59,856 bases of DNA from Acidobacteriaceae bacterium (GCA_025360645.1 JANYBT010000036.1:1-59856); one strand, 5' to 3'. Positions 8,374 through 18,684 are shown, numbered from the stretch's first letter. Numbers and translations: made by a program. The notes: a model not told the origin generated them from the letters alone.

Positions 8374-8649
8374 CTAGTCGCTGCTCTCTTCCCCATCGAT
8401 TCTGATGCGCAACGATTTCAGGAACTTCACGTCGTGGTCGTTGATCGCGAATTCTGGGTCACTATCCTGTGGCGTCCCCGCAACCTCGCCTTGCTTGCTC
8501 ACTCCGATGGTCGCCTCCAGCACCAGGAACACGTCATACCCACCTTCTTTGATCTGCGACACTACGCGTGAGATGGGTTCGGAGTCTGACAGCGATTCGT
8601 TGATCGCCTCGCCCAGTTCCTTCATCATGTCTTTCAGCCGTTGGTCCAC
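8374..8649 (-). CDS. Small conserved-looking protein of unknown function
   Basis: A 91-residue acidic protein, with GTG 8649 (VDQRLKDMMKELGEAINESL) chosen because a G-rich ribosome site lies just upstream. The frame is open to 8706, but those residues are not protein-like. It has an N-terminal amphipathic helix, a strand-rich centre (GGYDVFLVLEATIGVSK) and a C-terminal FLKSLRIRIDGEESSD. It is convergent with the Flp pilin gene. No family recognised. Confidence 0.65.
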   Translation of the reverse strand: MDQRLKDMMKELGEAINESLSDSEPISRVVSQIKEGGYDVFLVLEATIGVSKQGEVAGTPQDSDPEFAINDHDVKFLKSLRIRIDGEESSD

Positions 8650-8714
8650 AAGCCCCCCAGAAAACCTTTCCCTTTGACCCGCCCCATATCGATTCCAGCG
8701 TCCCAATGTTTACC

Positions 8715-8734
8715 CGTCACAAAGTTTTGTGACG
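8715..8734. promoter_or_regulatory. 20-bp palindromic operator candidate
   Basis: CGTCACAAA-GT-TTTGTGACG is a 9+9 bp perfect inverted repeat. It lies between the minus-strand 91-residue gene and the plus-strand gene preceding methylmalonyl-CoA mutase, about 40 bases before the GTG at 8776. The dyad has TCACA/TGTGA half-sites in inverted order relative to a CRP box, so it suits a different dimeric repressor. The regulator is unknown. Confidence 0.55.
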
Positions 8735-8775
8735 ATGATAGCTATTCTAATCCGCTACGCTGCTAAAATCACTAT

Positions 8776-9111
8776 GTGGCGAGTGCTTCGAGCTTTAAGA
8801 CCCTGGGCAATCTGGCGCGACTGGCAGGCCGGCGACTGAACGAGGGTCGCCTGTCCAGTGCCGTGTGGAAAGCCGCCCTCACCACCGCCCGCTCCACCGG
8901 GCAAGTGCTCCACCAACTCTGGTTGGAAGTGACTGGCTTTGTTTTCCTTTTCATCGCGAGCTTTGGCGTCCTCGGCTTGGCACGCGAGTATCCCAAATAT
9001 CAATCAACCCACAATTCCAGCCGGCTGATCGTTGCCATCTGTTTCACCCTCGTGTTCGGATGGTTTGGTATCAGTTCGTTTTGGCGCGTGAAGAAGAAAC
9101 GCAGAAACTGA
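8776..9111 (+). CDS. Small two-helix membrane protein
   Basis: A 111-residue protein starting at GTG. An N-terminal amphipathic half ([20 protein letters not shown]) precedes two hydrophobic segments, [15 protein letters not shown] and [19 protein letters not shown]. It ends in a basic tail, RVKKKRRN, which would remain in the cytoplasm. It stops 26 bases before the methylmalonyl-CoA mutase start and is probably co-transcribed. Function unknown. Confidence 0.65.
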   Translation: MASASSFKTLGNLARLAGRRLNEGRLSSAVWKAALTTARSTGQVLHQLWLEVTGFVFLFIASFGVLGLAREYPKYQSTHNSSRLIVAICFTLVFGWFGISSFWRVKKKRRN

Positions 9112-9137
9112 TCGAAAAATTTTCGTCAGGGGTGGAT

Positions 9138-10760
9138 ATGACCGACCTCAAGACTGCCGACCCCGTCAAGACTCGAGTCTCCAAACAGCACATTCCTTCT
9201 GCCATCTCCGTGCGTCCTCTGTACACCCCCGCCGACCTGGCGGGTTGGGACTACGACCGCGATGCGGGCTATCCCGGCCAGTTTCCTTACACCCGCGGGG
9301 TGCAGGCCACCATGTACCGCGGCCGGCTCTGGACCATGCGCCAGTACGCGGGCATGGGCGACGCCGAGGAATCCAACAAGCGCTATAAATATTTGCTGGC
9401 CAACGGGACTACCGGGCTCTCGGTCGCTTTCGATCTGCCCACCCAGATCGGCCTGGACTCTGACAACCCGCTCTCTGCGGGCGAAGTCGGCAAGGTCGGC
9501 GTTGCCATTGATTCCGTCGAAGACATGCAGCGCTTGTTCGAGGGCATCGAGCTAACTAAAATTTCCACCTCGATGACTATCAACGCCACCGCCAGTATTT
9601 TGCTGGCGCTCTACGTGACGGTCGCCAAGCGGCAGGGCGCGGACATCCGCAAACTCCAGGGTACGGTGCAGAACGACGTGCTCAAGGAGTACATTGCGCG
9701 CGGCACCTACATCTACCCGCCGCATCAGGCCATGCGCATCATCACCGACCTGTTTGCCTGGACCAACCAGAACGTTCCCGAGTGGAACACCATTTCCATC
9801 TCCGGCTACCACATGCGCGAGGCTGGATCCACCGCCGTCCAGGAAGTCGCCTTCACCCTGGGAAATGGCATAGCCTATGTGCAAGCGGCGGTGCAGGCCG
9901 GCCTCGACATCGACAAGTTCGCTCCCCGGCTCAGTTTTTTCTTCAATGCGCACAACAATTTTCTGGAGGAGGTCGCCAAGTTTCGCGCCGCGCGTCGCAT
10001 GTGGGCCCGCATCATGCGTGACCGATTTGGCGCCCGGAATCCCAAGTCGTGGATGCTGCGCTTTCATACCCAGACCGCCGGTTCCACGCTCACCGCGCAG
10101 CAGCCGGAGAACAACATTGTCCGCACCGCGTTGCAGGCCCTGGCCGCGGTGCTCGGCGGGACGCAATCGCTGCATACCAATTCCTACGACGAGGCCCTCG
10201 CTCTGCCCACTGAGCAGTCTGCACGCATCGCTCTGCGGACCCAGCAGATCATCGCCCACGAATCCGGCGCGCCCCAGACCATTGATCCGCTAGCCGGCTC
10301 TTACTACATCGAGTCGTTGACCAACGAGATCGAAACCCACGCCAACGCCTACCTCGAAAAGATTGACGGCATGGGCGGCATGTTGAAGGCGATCGAGCAC
10401 GGCTACGTGCAGCAGGAAATCCAGAACGCTGCCTACGAATACCAGCAGTCGGTGGACCGCATGGAGTCGGTGGTGGTCGGGGTGAACAGCTTTGCCGTCG
10501 GAGAAGAGAAGGCCATTCCCACCCAGCACATTGACCCCGCGCTCGAGCCTCGGCAGGTGGAGCGCCTGCACGCATTGCGGGCCCGCCGCGACCGGCAAAC
10601 CTGGGCCGCCACCATTCAAGCCGTCGAAGACACGGCACGCACTGGCGACAACTTGATGCCGCGCATCCTGGCGGCTGTAGAAGCCAACGCCACTGTCGGC
10701 GAGATCTCCGACGCTATGCGCAGAGTCTATGGCGAGTACAAAGAGGCGGTTGTGGTATGA
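9138..10760 (+). CDS. Methylmalonyl-CoA mutase, large (catalytic) subunit
   Basis: A 540-residue protein covering only the TIM-barrel substrate domain of the B12-dependent CoA mutases, which interconvert (R)-methylmalonyl-CoA and succinyl-CoA. Family motifs: [57 protein letters not shown] and [19 protein letters not shown]. The roughly 130-residue cobalamin-binding domain (DxHxxG) is absent, so a separate small subunit encoded elsewhere is expected. ATG 9138 is chosen: similarity begins soon after and CAGGGGTGG lies just upstream, while the upstream extension overlaps another gene. A related mutase (ethylmalonyl- or isobutyryl-CoA) cannot be ruled out by eye. Confidence 0.9.
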   Translation: MTDLKTADPVKTRVSKQHIPSAISVRPLYTPADLAGWDYDRDAGYPGQFPYTRGVQATMYRGRLWTMRQYAGMGDAEESNKRYKYLLANGTTGLSVAFDLPTQIGLDSDNPLSAGEVGKVGVAIDSVEDMQRLFEGIELTKISTSMTINATASILLALYVTVAKRQGADIRKLQGTVQNDVLKEYIARGTYIYPPHQAMRIITDLFAWTNQNVPEWNTISISGYHMREAGSTAVQEVAFTLGNGIAYVQAAVQAGLDIDKFAPRLSFFFNAHNNFLEEVAKFRAARRMWARIMRDRFGARNPKSWMLRFHTQTAGSTLTAQQPENNIVRTALQALAAVLGGTQSLHTNSYDEALALPTEQSARIALRTQQIIAHESGAPQTIDPLAGSYYIESLTNEIETHANAYLEKIDGMGGMLKAIEHGYVQQEIQNAAYEYQQSVDRMESVVVGVNSFAVGEEKAIPTQHIDPALEPRQVERLHALRARRDRQTWAATIQAVEDTARTGDNLMPRILAAVEANATVGEISDAMRRVYGEYKEAVVV

Positions 10761-10799
10761 CCCGCACAGGCTGACCAACAGATTGAGAGAGAGTTCCCA

Positions 10800-11813
10800 A
10801 TGGCTTGGCGAGTAATGATTGCGATGATGTGGGCTCTTGGCGCAGCGGCTTCTGGACAGGTCACCCTGCCCATCGAGGTGTCCCATACCTACCCCTTGGC
10901 GGCGCCGTTTGATCAGCTTGTTCTTCCGCTGAAGTGCGATGCGGATCGCAACTTGTACGGCCGCTTCGGAATCGTTCCGGGAACTACCAGCCTGGTCAAG
11001 ATCGCCGCGGATGGGCATGCCGTTTCGAAATTTGACTATAGTCAGGTCCCTAAAGTCGAACGTAACATGCTTGCTGATTTCTTCGTCACTCGGGACGGTG
11101 AAGTCTATGCTCTAGCTCAAACCAGCAGTGATTCCTACCTTGCGCTGCAATTCTCCAACGACGGCGCGCTCAGGCGCAAGACTGAGATCAGAACCACCAC
11201 CGCTGGCACTCTGGCTCAGTTTGTCACGGTGGCGCAGTTTGTCGCATTGCCCAACGGCAATTTCTTCATTTCCGGGACGGCTCACATCGACCGCCAGACT
11301 TCGTCGCCATTTGCTTCCATCTACAATGCCGAGGGAAAGCGGGTACGCGAGATCAAGTTCCGGGACGCGCCGGTTGGCAAGAGCCAACTTCACAGAGCTG
11401 CAAAACCAAGGACCCCGGACGCGGGAAAAGTTGCTTGGGGATTAGCCACCTTGGGTGACGACCAGAACCTATACATCATGCAGGCGAGAAGCTCGGCTGT
11501 AATGATCTATGTGCTCAATGCCGACGGACGTCAGATTCGCACGCTGACGGTGCCGCTGCCCGTCGAGAAATCTTCCGCCCTCTACTTTGCGGTTGAAAAC
11601 GGGCGAGTCGCCATCGCGTTCGCATCGAATGACGGCCCCGGATTCGAGAATGACAAGCTGCGAATCGCCGATTCCAGATCGGGGAAACTCATGGTGGATT
11701 ATCAGATGGGGCCGGAAACAGGGGACGGGCTCGCCTGTTACGCCAACGGCAAGGCGAGTTTCCTTTCCCTGATCCCAGACAACGAGAAGATTATTGAGGC
11801 CGAGGTGCGTTAA
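10800..11813 (+). CDS. Secreted beta-propeller-like protein of unknown function
   Basis: A 337-residue protein with signal peptide MAWRVMIAMMWALGAAASGQ. The body is made of repeated short strand units with Asp-Gly turns (LVKIAADGHAVSKFDY, FFVTRDGEVYALAQ, LGDDQNLYIMQ, VLNADGRQIRTLTV), the pattern of six- to eight-bladed propellers. GAGAGAG lies before the ATG. It begins 40 bases after the mutase gene on the same strand, but a functional link is not evident. Confidence 0.7.
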   Translation: MAWRVMIAMMWALGAAASGQVTLPIEVSHTYPLAAPFDQLVLPLKCDADRNLYGRFGIVPGTTSLVKIAADGHAVSKFDYSQVPKVERNMLADFFVTRDGEVYALAQTSSDSYLALQFSNDGALRRKTEIRTTTAGTLAQFVTVAQFVALPNGNFFISGTAHIDRQTSSPFASIYNAEGKRVREIKFRDAPVGKSQLHRAAKPRTPDAGKVAWGLATLGDDQNLYIMQARSSAVMIYVLNADGRQIRTLTVPLPVEKSSALYFAVENGRVAIAFASNDGPGFENDKLRIADSRSGKLMVDYQMGPETGDGLACYANGKASFLSLIPDNEKIIEAEVR

Positions 11814-11944
11814 CAGTCCATCTGTTCCGCGTCGATTTTGGCGGCGCTCTCGTCGTTGCTCTTCCATCCGGCTGACAGGCAACGCCTCCCCATGTTAGGG
11901 TGATAAGTTCCGTTATCTCCGGCAGCCGCCGCTGCCTTCGAGGA

Positions 11945-13087
11945 ATGCTTCTGTCCGCTGCCGCTCCCATCGTTCGCAAGACCGCGCTCAACGCCGTGCA
12001 CCGTGCCATGGGCGCCAAGATGGTCGAGTTCAATGGCTGGGACATGCCCGTCGAATACCCGGGCTCCGGCGGCATCATCGCCGAACACCTGGCGGTCCGC
12101 AACGGGGTGGGCATTTTCGACGTCAGCCACATGGGCGACATCCGCTTCCATGGCCCTCAGGCTCTCGCCGCCGTCCAGCATATTTCTATGAACGACGCGG
12201 CCAATCTCGCCGTCGGCCAGGCGCAATACTCGGCGATGCTTTACCCGCAGGGCACGTTTGTGGACGACGTCATCGTGCACCGGCTGGCGGAAGACGACTA
12301 TCTCCTGGTCATCAACGCCGGCACTCGCGAAAAGGATTTCCAGTGGGTTCGCGACAACACGCTTCAGTTCGACTGCGCGGTCGAGCACCTCTCTGACGAC
12401 TTCACCCAGATCGCCATCCAGGGTCCCAAGGCGGTCAACCTGCTGCAAAAGCTCACCGATGCCGATCTGAGCGCGGTCAAGTTTTATTGGGTCACGCGCG
12501 GTACCGTCTGCGGCATCCCCAACGTCCTTATTGGACGCACTGGATACACCGCCGAAGACGGCTTCGAAATTTATATTCCCGCCGACGAAGCCACCAGCGC
12601 GCGGGTGTGGAACGAGATCCTCGCAGCGGGCACGGAGTTTGGCGTGGTCGCCTGCGGCCTGGGCTCGCGCAACACGCTCCGTCTCGAAGGCAACCTGTCT
12701 CTCTACGGGCACGAGATTTCCGATACCATCAACGTTTGGGAAGCCGGCCTCGATCGGTTCTGCAAGATGGACAAGCCGGATTTCATTGGCCACTCCGCTC
12801 TCGCCCAGGCGAAAGCGGAAGGCGGGAAGCGCACCCTGGTCGGACTGGAAATGGTGGAGCGCGGCATTGCTCGCGACGGCTACAAAGTGCTGGACGAAAA
12901 CGGCCGCGAAATCGGCTATGTCACTAGCGGGTCGCCGGCGCCCTTCCTGAAGAAGAACATTGCGCTGGCTTACGTTCCCGTCGAGTTTGCCGCAGTCGGC
13001 AGCACTGTTAAAGTAGAAATTCGCGGCCAGGCGGTGAAGGCCCAAGTGGTGCCTTCGCCATTCTATAAACGCCTGAAAAAGGCGTAG
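11945..13087 (+). CDS. gcvT: Glycine cleavage system T protein (aminomethyltransferase)
   Basis: A 380-residue T protein. It moves the aminomethyl carbon from the lipoyl arm of GcvH to tetrahydrofolate, giving 5,10-methylene-THF and ammonia. Clear features are ALNAVHRAMGAKMVEFNGWDMPVEY at the N terminus, FDVSHMGDI, GRTGYTAEDGFEIY and the folate-site region ACGLGSRNTLRLEGNLSLYGHE. ATG 11945 matches the usual family N terminus; the frame is open to 11900. It heads the cluster gcvT-gcvH-gcvPA-gcvPB. I looked for a glycine riboswitch in 11814-11944 and saw none. Confidence 0.95.
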   Translation: MLLSAAAPIVRKTALNAVHRAMGAKMVEFNGWDMPVEYPGSGGIIAEHLAVRNGVGIFDVSHMGDIRFHGPQALAAVQHISMNDAANLAVGQAQYSAMLYPQGTFVDDVIVHRLAEDDYLLVINAGTREKDFQWVRDNTLQFDCAVEHLSDDFTQIAIQGPKAVNLLQKLTDADLSAVKFYWVTRGTVCGIPNVLIGRTGYTAEDGFEIYIPADEATSARVWNEILAAGTEFGVVACGLGSRNTLRLEGNLSLYGHEISDTINVWEAGLDRFCKMDKPDFIGHSALAQAKAEGGKRTLVGLEMVERGIARDGYKVLDENGREIGYVTSGSPAPFLKKNIALAYVPVEFAAVGSTVKVEIRGQAVKAQVVPSPFYKRLKKA

Positions 13088-13133
13088 CGCCGCACGGTTT
13101 GATTTTTTTAGAAGCCAGGAGCAAAAAGCTATT

Positions 13134-13514
13134 ATGCCCTCTCCCACTGACCGCAAATACACCAAGGAACACGAGTGGATCACCGCCGACGGCACTATGG
13201 GCATCACCCATCACGCTCAGGAATCGCTCGGCGACATCGTCTTTGTGGACCTGCCCAAAGTTGGCGCGGAACTCACCGCGGGCAAGACCTTCGGCACCGT
13301 CGAATCGGTGAAAGCCGTCTCCGATCTCTACGCGCCAGTCTCGGGCACCATCACCGAAGTCAACGAAACGCTGGCCACCGCCCCTGAGCAAGTCAATAAA
13401 GACGCTCATGGTTCCTGGATGCTCAAGCTCAAGCTCAGCAACCCCTCGGAGATGGACAGCCTGCTCTCCGCCGCCGACTACGACAAGTTTGTCACCGAAG
13501 AAGCCGGACACTAG
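13134..13514 (+). CDS. gcvH: Glycine cleavage system H protein (lipoyl carrier)
   Basis: A 126-residue H protein that shuttles the aminomethyl group between the P, T and L proteins on a lipoyl lysine. The attachment motif GTVESVKAVSDLYAPVSG is intact, with Lys60 as the lipoylation site. KYTKEHEWI at the N terminus is typical. AGGAG lies about 12 bases before the ATG. It follows gcvT by 46 bases. It is a useful internal comparison for the GcvH-like protein at 18.7-19.3 kb, which lacks this lysine. Confidence 0.96.
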   Translation: MPSPTDRKYTKEHEWITADGTMGITHHAQESLGDIVFVDLPKVGAELTAGKTFGTVESVKAVSDLYAPVSGTITEVNETLATAPEQVNKDAHGSWMLKLKLSNPSEMDSLLSAADYDKFVTEEAGH

Positions 13515-13556
13515 AGAAGCGTGCCCAATCTCAAGCTCGTTCAACACCAGCGTGCG

Positions 13557-13602
13557 GACCGCATAGCAGCCTTTGGCCCTGTACCCGGTGCCCTATGCGG
13601 TC
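13557..13602 (+). promoter_or_regulatory. Long-loop inverted repeat between gcvH and gcvPA
   Basis: A perfect 10-bp inverted repeat GACCGCATAG / CTATGCGGTC encloses 26 bases, inside the 195-base gap between gcvH and gcvPA. A T-rich run (TTAATTTTTTCTTT) follows about 30 bases later. It could be an attenuator, a processing site that sets P-protein levels, or a protein-binding dyad. Confidence 0.5.
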
Positions 13603-13709
13603 GAAGGAACGCTTTACACGACAATTCGCCCTTAATTTTTTCTTTCACGGCACACTGATCCGGATGCCGCAATCAAATCGCTTCCGGGCTGCATCAAAAG
13701 TAGGTTCCC

Positions 13710-15089
13710 ATGCGCTACTTACCGAAATCTCCCGCTGACCGCGAAGCGATGCTCCAGACCATCGGGGTTCGCTCCATAGACGACCTGTTTGCTCCCATCC
13801 CGGCTGAATATCGCCTCACCCGCGACCTCAATATCCCTCGCCAGATGGCCGAATCCGAGATCGTGGACTGGTTCCGCCAGCGTTCGCGCGAGAGCGGCGA
13901 AGGCTACACCAGCTTTCTCGGTGCCGGAGCCTATTTGCACTACCGGCCCGTGGTGATTGACGCGCTCATCTCCCGCGGCGAATTCCTCACCGCTTACACT
14001 CCCTACCAGGCCGAGTTTGCCCAAGGCACGTTGCAAGCCATTTTCGAATTTCAATCCATGATTTGCGAATTGACCGGCATGGAGGTTGCCAACGCTTCCA
14101 TGTATGACGGCTCCACCGCCGCCGCCGAAGCGGTTATGATGGCGGCGCGCCTCACCGGACGCAGTTCGGTTCTGATCGCGCGCAGTCTGCATCCCGAATA
14201 TCGCGAGGTGATGGCCACCTACGCCACGCATCAGGGCCTGCCCATGTCCACCGTCCCCTTCACCGCCACCGGCCGCATCGATCTGAAGGGACTGGAGCAA
14301 TCCATCACTCCGGAAACTGCCTGCGTCCTGATCCAGTCGCCCAATTTCTTTGGCGTGATTGAAGATGTGGATGCCATCGCGGAAATCGCTCACAAACATG
14401 GTGCGCTGCTGGTGGTCTCGATTGCCGAAGCCGTCTCTCTCGGCATCGTCGAGCCTCCGCGCTCGGCCGATATCATCGCCATGGAGACCCAGTCCTTCGG
14501 CGTACCTCTCGGGTTTGGAGGCCCTTACTGCGGCGTCATCGCCACCCGGGAGAAGTTCGTACGCCAGATGCCAGGCCGTCTGGCCGGACAAACCACTGAC
14601 TCCAACGGCAAACGCGGGTTCGTCCTCACCTTGGCAACGCGTGAGCAGCACATCCGCCGCGAGAAGGCGACCTCAAATATCTGCACCAACCAAGCCTTGG
14701 TTGCGCTGATGGTCAACATCTTCATGACCATCTACGGCAAAGTCGGACTGAAAGAATTGGCCAAGCAAAACCTGGCGAAGACCGAGTATGCAGCCCAGCA
14801 ATTCGGCAAACATGCAAAGCTGCTGTTTTCCGGTTCTCCTCGCTTCAACGAATTCGTAGTCGAAACCAGCGAAGATCCATCCGCCATCAACGGCCGCCTG
14901 CTCGGGCACAAAATCACTGGTGGCCTGACCCTGAAGAAGTTCTTTCCCGAGCTCGGCAACGCCGCCTTGTGGTGCTGCACTGAAATGACCACCCGTTCCG
15001 CCATTGATACCGCCGTAGGATTGGTTGCCGACAGCGAACGCTCCGTCCGCAGCATGAACGATTCCAGCATCGAGGAGCAAGTGCGATGA
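13710..15089 (+). CDS. gcvPA: Glycine dehydrogenase (decarboxylating), subunit 1
   Basis: A 459-residue N-terminal half of the split P protein. With GcvPB it decarboxylates glycine on pyridoxal phosphate and loads the aminomethyl group onto GcvH. Recognisable segments: [72 protein letters not shown] and [25 protein letters not shown] text near residue 320. This subunit lacks the PLP lysine, which resides in GcvPB. The TGA overlaps the next ATG (ATGA), giving coupled equal translation. Confidence 0.95.
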   Translation: MRYLPKSPADREAMLQTIGVRSIDDLFAPIPAEYRLTRDLNIPRQMAESEIVDWFRQRSRESGEGYTSFLGAGAYLHYRPVVIDALISRGEFLTAYTPYQAEFAQGTLQAIFEFQSMICELTGMEVANASMYDGSTAAAEAVMMAARLTGRSSVLIARSLHPEYREVMATYATHQGLPMSTVPFTATGRIDLKGLEQSITPETACVLIQSPNFFGVIEDVDAIAEIAHKHGALLVVSIAEAVSLGIVEPPRSADIIAMETQSFGVPLGFGGPYCGVIATREKFVRQMPGRLAGQTTDSNGKRGFVLTLATREQHIRREKATSNICTNQALVALMVNIFMTIYGKVGLKELAKQNLAKTEYAAQQFGKHAKLLFSGSPRFNEFVVETSEDPSAINGRLLGHKITGGLTLKKFFPELGNAALWCCTEMTTRSAIDTAVGLVADSERSVRSMNDSSIEEQVR

Positions 15090-16582
15090 AGCACATCACC
15101 CGCAAAGCCACGCGCCACATCAGCCAGAACGAAGGCCTAATCTTCGAGAAGTCCTCACCCGGAAAAGCTGCGTATAAATTGCCTCCGCTCGATGTGCCGG
15201 AAGTGGACGTTGCCGCTCTGCTCGGCAAAGCCGAGCGCAAGGACCTTGGCAACATGCCCGAAGTCAGCGAGATCGAAATCATCCGCCACTTCACCCGCCT
15301 CTCCACCTGGAACTACGCCATTGATCTCGGCATGTATCCGCTGGGCTCCTGCACCATGAAATACAATCCGCGCGTCAATGAAGCCGTGGCTCGCGTCGAA
15401 GGCCTCGCCAACGGCCACCCCTATCAGCCGGAGAAGATCTCGCAAGGCGCGCTGCGAATCATGCAGACGCTGAGCGACTGCCTGCTCGAAATCACGGGCA
15501 TGGACGCCATCACCCTGCAGCCCGCCGCCGGCGCCCAGGGCGAACTCACCGGCCTGCTCATGGTCCGCGCCTACCATCAATCCAAGGGCAATCCGCGCAA
15601 GAAGGTCCTCATCCCCGATTCCGCACACGGCACCAATCCCGCCACCGCCGCCACAGTCGGATATGCGGTCGAAAACTTGAAGTCAAATTCCCGTGGCATG
15701 GTCGAAATCTCCGCGCTCGAAGCCCAGATGAACGAAGACGTCGCCGCCCTCATGTTGACCAATCCCAACACTCTGGGAGTTTTCGAGGAAGAGATTCACA
15801 AAATCGCCGCATTGATGCACGCCAAGGGCGGACTGCTCTACATGGACGGCGCCAATATGAACGCCCTGGTCGGCAAAGTCCGTCCCGGCGACTTCGGGGT
15901 GGACGTAATGCACCTCAATCTGCACAAGACTTTCTCCACTCCCCACGGTGGCGGCGGCCCCGGCTCCGGCCCGGTCGCGGTGAAACAGATTCTCGAGCCC
16001 TTCTTGCCCACCCCGATCTTGGTCAAACACTCCGACGATACGCTGGGCTTTGAGTACAACCGTCCCCAGTCGGTGGGCCGGGTCCGCGCCTTCTACGGCA
16101 ACTTCGGAATGTTCGTGCGCGCCCTCGCCTACATCTTCGCCAACGGTCCCGATGGCCTCCGCCAGACCACCGAAGACGCTGTGCTCAACGCCAACTACAT
16201 TCGCAAGGGTCTCGAAGGCGTGTACGACCTGCCCTATTCGACCCCCAGCATGCACGAGGTCGTATTCAGCGACAAGATCCAGGCCCGCAAAGGCGTCAAG
16301 ACCATGGACATGGCCAAGCGCCTCATCGACTACGGTTTCCACCCCTACACCACCGCGTTTCCCCTCATCGTCTCCGGCGCTTTGATGATCGAGCCCACCG
16401 AGAGCGAGCCCAAAGAAGAATTGGATTTGTTCATCGAGGCGATGAAGTCGATCGCCGAGGAAGTGGAAGAAGACCCGGAGTTCGTGCTGGGCGCGCCCTA
16501 TAACTCCCGCATCTCACGCCTCGACGAAACTATGGCCGCGCGCAAGCCGGTGCTGCGCTGGAAGCCCGAGCCCAAAGCCTGA
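15086..16582 (+). CDS. gcvPB: Glycine dehydrogenase (decarboxylating), subunit 2
   Basis: A 498-residue PLP-carrying half of the split P protein. The Schiff-base lysine lies in [20 protein letters not shown] near residue 280, preceded by the PLP-phosphate region [16 protein letters not shown]. Also visible are [17 protein letters not shown] and [13 protein letters not shown]. It ends the gcv run. No lpd (L protein) is nearby, so the shared dihydrolipoyl dehydrogenase must be encoded elsewhere. An imperfect hairpin (AGCAGG ... CCTGCT, about 16583-16617) follows the stop. Confidence 0.96.
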   Translation: MKHITRKATRHISQNEGLIFEKSSPGKAAYKLPPLDVPEVDVAALLGKAERKDLGNMPEVSEIEIIRHFTRLSTWNYAIDLGMYPLGSCTMKYNPRVNEAVARVEGLANGHPYQPEKISQGALRIMQTLSDCLLEITGMDAITLQPAAGAQGELTGLLMVRAYHQSKGNPRKKVLIPDSAHGTNPATAATVGYAVENLKSNSRGMVEISALEAQMNEDVAALMLTNPNTLGVFEEEIHKIAALMHAKGGLLYMDGANMNALVGKVRPGDFGVDVMHLNLHKTFSTPHGGGGPGSGPVAVKQILEPFLPTPILVKHSDDTLGFEYNRPQSVGRVRAFYGNFGMFVRALAYIFANGPDGLRQTTEDAVLNANYIRKGLEGVYDLPYSTPSMHEVVFSDKIQARKGVKTMDMAKRLIDYGFHPYTTAFPLIVSGALMIEPTESEPKEELDLFIEAMKSIAEEVEEDPEFVLGAPYNSRISRLDETMAARKPVLRWKPEPKA

Positions 16583-16664
16583 AGCAGGAGGACGATGGAA
16601 GCTTCGCCCGCCTGCTTACTGCCATCCTGCACTAGCGAAGAGGTTTCGATTCGGCACTCCACTC

Positions 16665-17831
16665 TCACGCCTCCGCCACCCGTCCCACCGTCCAGCGCGG
16701 CCGCGCCGCAACCTTCGGCAGGATGTCCAGGTAGATGACCGCGTATCGAAACGCCATCACCACCGCTGCCAGAATCATCAACGTGGACGCAAATTCCGTC
16801 CACTTTGGGATGTAGTACACCCCCGAACTGGCTTGCAGCCCGGTGATCGACACATTCAGCCGGTTGGTCATAAATCCCGCCACCACCATTGCGCACGTCC
16901 AGTACAGCGTTTGCGGGTTATTGCGAATCTTCTCCCGGCTCAACAGCACCAGCGGCCCGACCACAAACAATCCCATCTCCAGCCAGAACGACCACGATTC
17001 CTCCCGCCACCGGAACATGTATGGCATCGCGTTGTGGGTGATCAGGTCCACGAACCGGAACATTGCATACAACGCCAGAAGTGGCGCGATCAGCCGGCTC
17101 ACTTCGCTCAACACTGCCGGATCCACATCCGCCTTCAACGACCGGATGGAGAGATACATTGCCATGATGGTGACCGCCAGCCCCGCAGGAATCGCCGACA
17201 AGTAGAACATCGTCGGCAACGACGCGCTGTACCACAACGGATCCAGCTTGCCCTTGGTGATCAAGTACAGGCCGCCCAGAAACGACTGGTGCAGCGACGA
17301 CAAAACGACGCCGACCATCACCAACGCAATCAATACCTCATGGTGCCACTTTAAGTACCAGTTGCGCAGCCCCTCCCAGGGGATTTTCTCCACCAGTGCC
17401 GGCGAAAACTCCAGCGCCAGCACCGTGGTATACAACATCACGCACCAGCTAATCTCAAACAGCATCGAGTGGCGGTTCCACATGAAGATGGGATGCCAGA
17501 TTCTCCACGGCAGCCCCAACTCATACATCATGCCGGCAATCACGCTCAAGTAGCCGAGGAACGACACCAGCACCGCGGTGCGCAGCACAGGGCGATAGCG
17601 CTCGAATCCGAGTAGATACACCGCTGCCGCAATCGCGAATCCACCTGCTGACAGTCCCACTCCGCACAGCGTTCCCATCCCCACCCATAGTCCCCAAGGT
17701 TGCGCATCGGTCAGGTTGGTCGCGCGTCCCAGTCCCCATGCAAAGCGCGCATATGTCGCATACAGTCCCGCCGCGAAGATGAGTCCCACCATCCCCCGCC
17801 ACAAAGTGATCTTGTTGCTAAGCCCTTTCAT
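16665..17831 (-). CDS. HybB/NrfD-family integral membrane subunit
   Basis: A 388-residue protein with about ten transmembrane helices, of the NrfD/HybB type that passes electrons between an iron-sulfur subunit and the quinone pool. Family-like segments are WGLWVGMGTLCGVGLSAGGF, LGLPWRIWHPIFMWNRHSML and LKWHHEVLIALVMVGVVLSS. Acidic and histidine residues lie in the helices that usually line the quinone pocket (EISWCV, HHE). It is the last gene of a three-gene minus-strand set with the HybA-like protein (58 bases upstream) and a GcvH-like protein. No hydrogenase large or small subunit is present, so the electron donor or acceptor is unknown. ATG 17831 has AGGAGG nearby. Confidence 0.88.
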   Translation of the reverse strand: MKGLSNKITLWRGMVGLIFAAGLYATYARFAWGLGRATNLTDAQPWGLWVGMGTLCGVGLSAGGFAIAAAVYLLGFERYRPVLRTAVLVSFLGYLSVIAGMMYELGLPWRIWHPIFMWNRHSMLFEISWCVMLYTTVLALEFSPALVEKIPWEGLRNWYLKWHHEVLIALVMVGVVLSSLHQSFLGGLYLITKGKLDPLWYSASLPTMFYLSAIPAGLAVTIMAMYLSIRSLKADVDPAVLSEVSRLIAPLLALYAMFRFVDLITHNAMPYMFRWREESWSFWLEMGLFVVGPLVLLSREKIRNNPQTLYWTCAMVVAGFMTNRLNVSITGLQASSGVYYIPKWTEFASTLMILAAVVMAFRYAVIYLDILPKVAARPRWTVGRVAEA

Positions 17832-17889
17832 AAGACCTCCTTTTCACGCACTGCAGACGTCCGAAGCGTGCACATTGAAACTCGAACTG

Positions 17890-18624
17890 CTACCGCTCCC
17901 GCCGTTCTTCATCCGCCACCGCCACCCGCCGCTGTGTGATCCAGTAGATCCCAGACAGCACCGCTCCTCCCACCATCACCACGGTCGGTACATCGCCGAG
18001 TGCATTTGCCGTCAGCACTGGCATCGGCTGCTGCGGTGCGGCGGCAAAGCCCAGCTTCTCAAACGCCACATCCGAAAGGAAGAACACCGAAGTTCCCCCT
18101 GCCTCCTGACTGCCATAAATGTGCTTCACATATTTGGCATCGCCCAGAATCCGCCGCTCCGCTTCCTCCAGAATTTCGTCGCGCCAGCCCACAATGGACG
18201 CCCCCGTCGGACACGCTTCGACACACGCCGGCAGCTGACCCGCCGATTGCCGAGCTGCACACATGTCGCACTTCTTGACCAGCGGCGCCAGTTTCGACCA
18301 CTCATATCGCGGCACGCTGAACGGACACGCTACCACGCAATACCTGCATCCGATGCACTTCGCACCGTCATAGGTCACCGGGCCCGTCGCCGTCTTCCGC
18401 AGCGCTCCCACCAGGCACGCCGAGGCGCAGGCCGGGTCTTCACAGTGCATGCACATCCTCCGCACGAACTTGTCGCCGTGCTCTTCGATCACCGTCAACG
18501 CCGTCGGCGAGAGCCGTGCCTCCGTCTCCATTGGGAATCCATGCACCTGCTTGCACGCCTGCTCGCAACTCTGGCATCCGATGCACTTCGTGATGTCCAC
18601 CAGGATTGCCCGTGTCTTCTCCAT
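17890..18624 (-). CDS. HybA-like four-cluster ferredoxin with C-terminal anchor
   Basis: A 244-residue iron-sulfur protein with four cysteine groups: CIGCQSCEQACK, CMHCEDPACASAC, CIGCRYCVVACP and CDMCAARQSAGQLPACVEACP. These are the layout of HybA/DmsB/NrfC electron-transfer subunits with four [4Fe-4S] clusters. A C-terminal helix (VPTVVMVGGAVLSGIYW) anchors it, as in HybA. No Tat or Sec signal precedes the first cluster, whereas HybA of enterobacteria has one, so a cytoplasmic orientation is suggested. ATG 18624 (MEKTRAILVDITKC) is preferred over the open upstream frame. It lies between the GcvH-like and HybB-like genes. Confidence 0.88.
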   Translation of the reverse strand: MEKTRAILVDITKCIGCQSCEQACKQVHGFPMETEARLSPTALTVIEEHGDKFVRRMCMHCEDPACASACLVGALRKTATGPVTYDGAKCIGCRYCVVACPFSVPRYEWSKLAPLVKKCDMCAARQSAGQLPACVEACPTGASIVGWRDEILEEAERRILGDAKYVKHIYGSQEAGGTSVFFLSDVAFEKLGFAAAPQQPMPVLTANALGDVPTVVMVGGAVLSGIYWITQRRVAVADEERRER

Positions 18625-18684
18625 GACTCTCTCCTTTCCGAATCTCGTCCCCGATCTCACCACTGGCGCGGCCTGCTCTATGGC

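Noticed and set aside
11814-11944. Possible glycine riboswitch before gcvT
   Set aside because: Neither the tandem aptamer core nor a matching P1 stem could be found in the 131 bases.
11810-13207. 465-codon minus-strand frame opposite gcvT
   Set aside because: gcvT is unambiguous on the plus strand; the antisense product has no recognisable fold or start signal.
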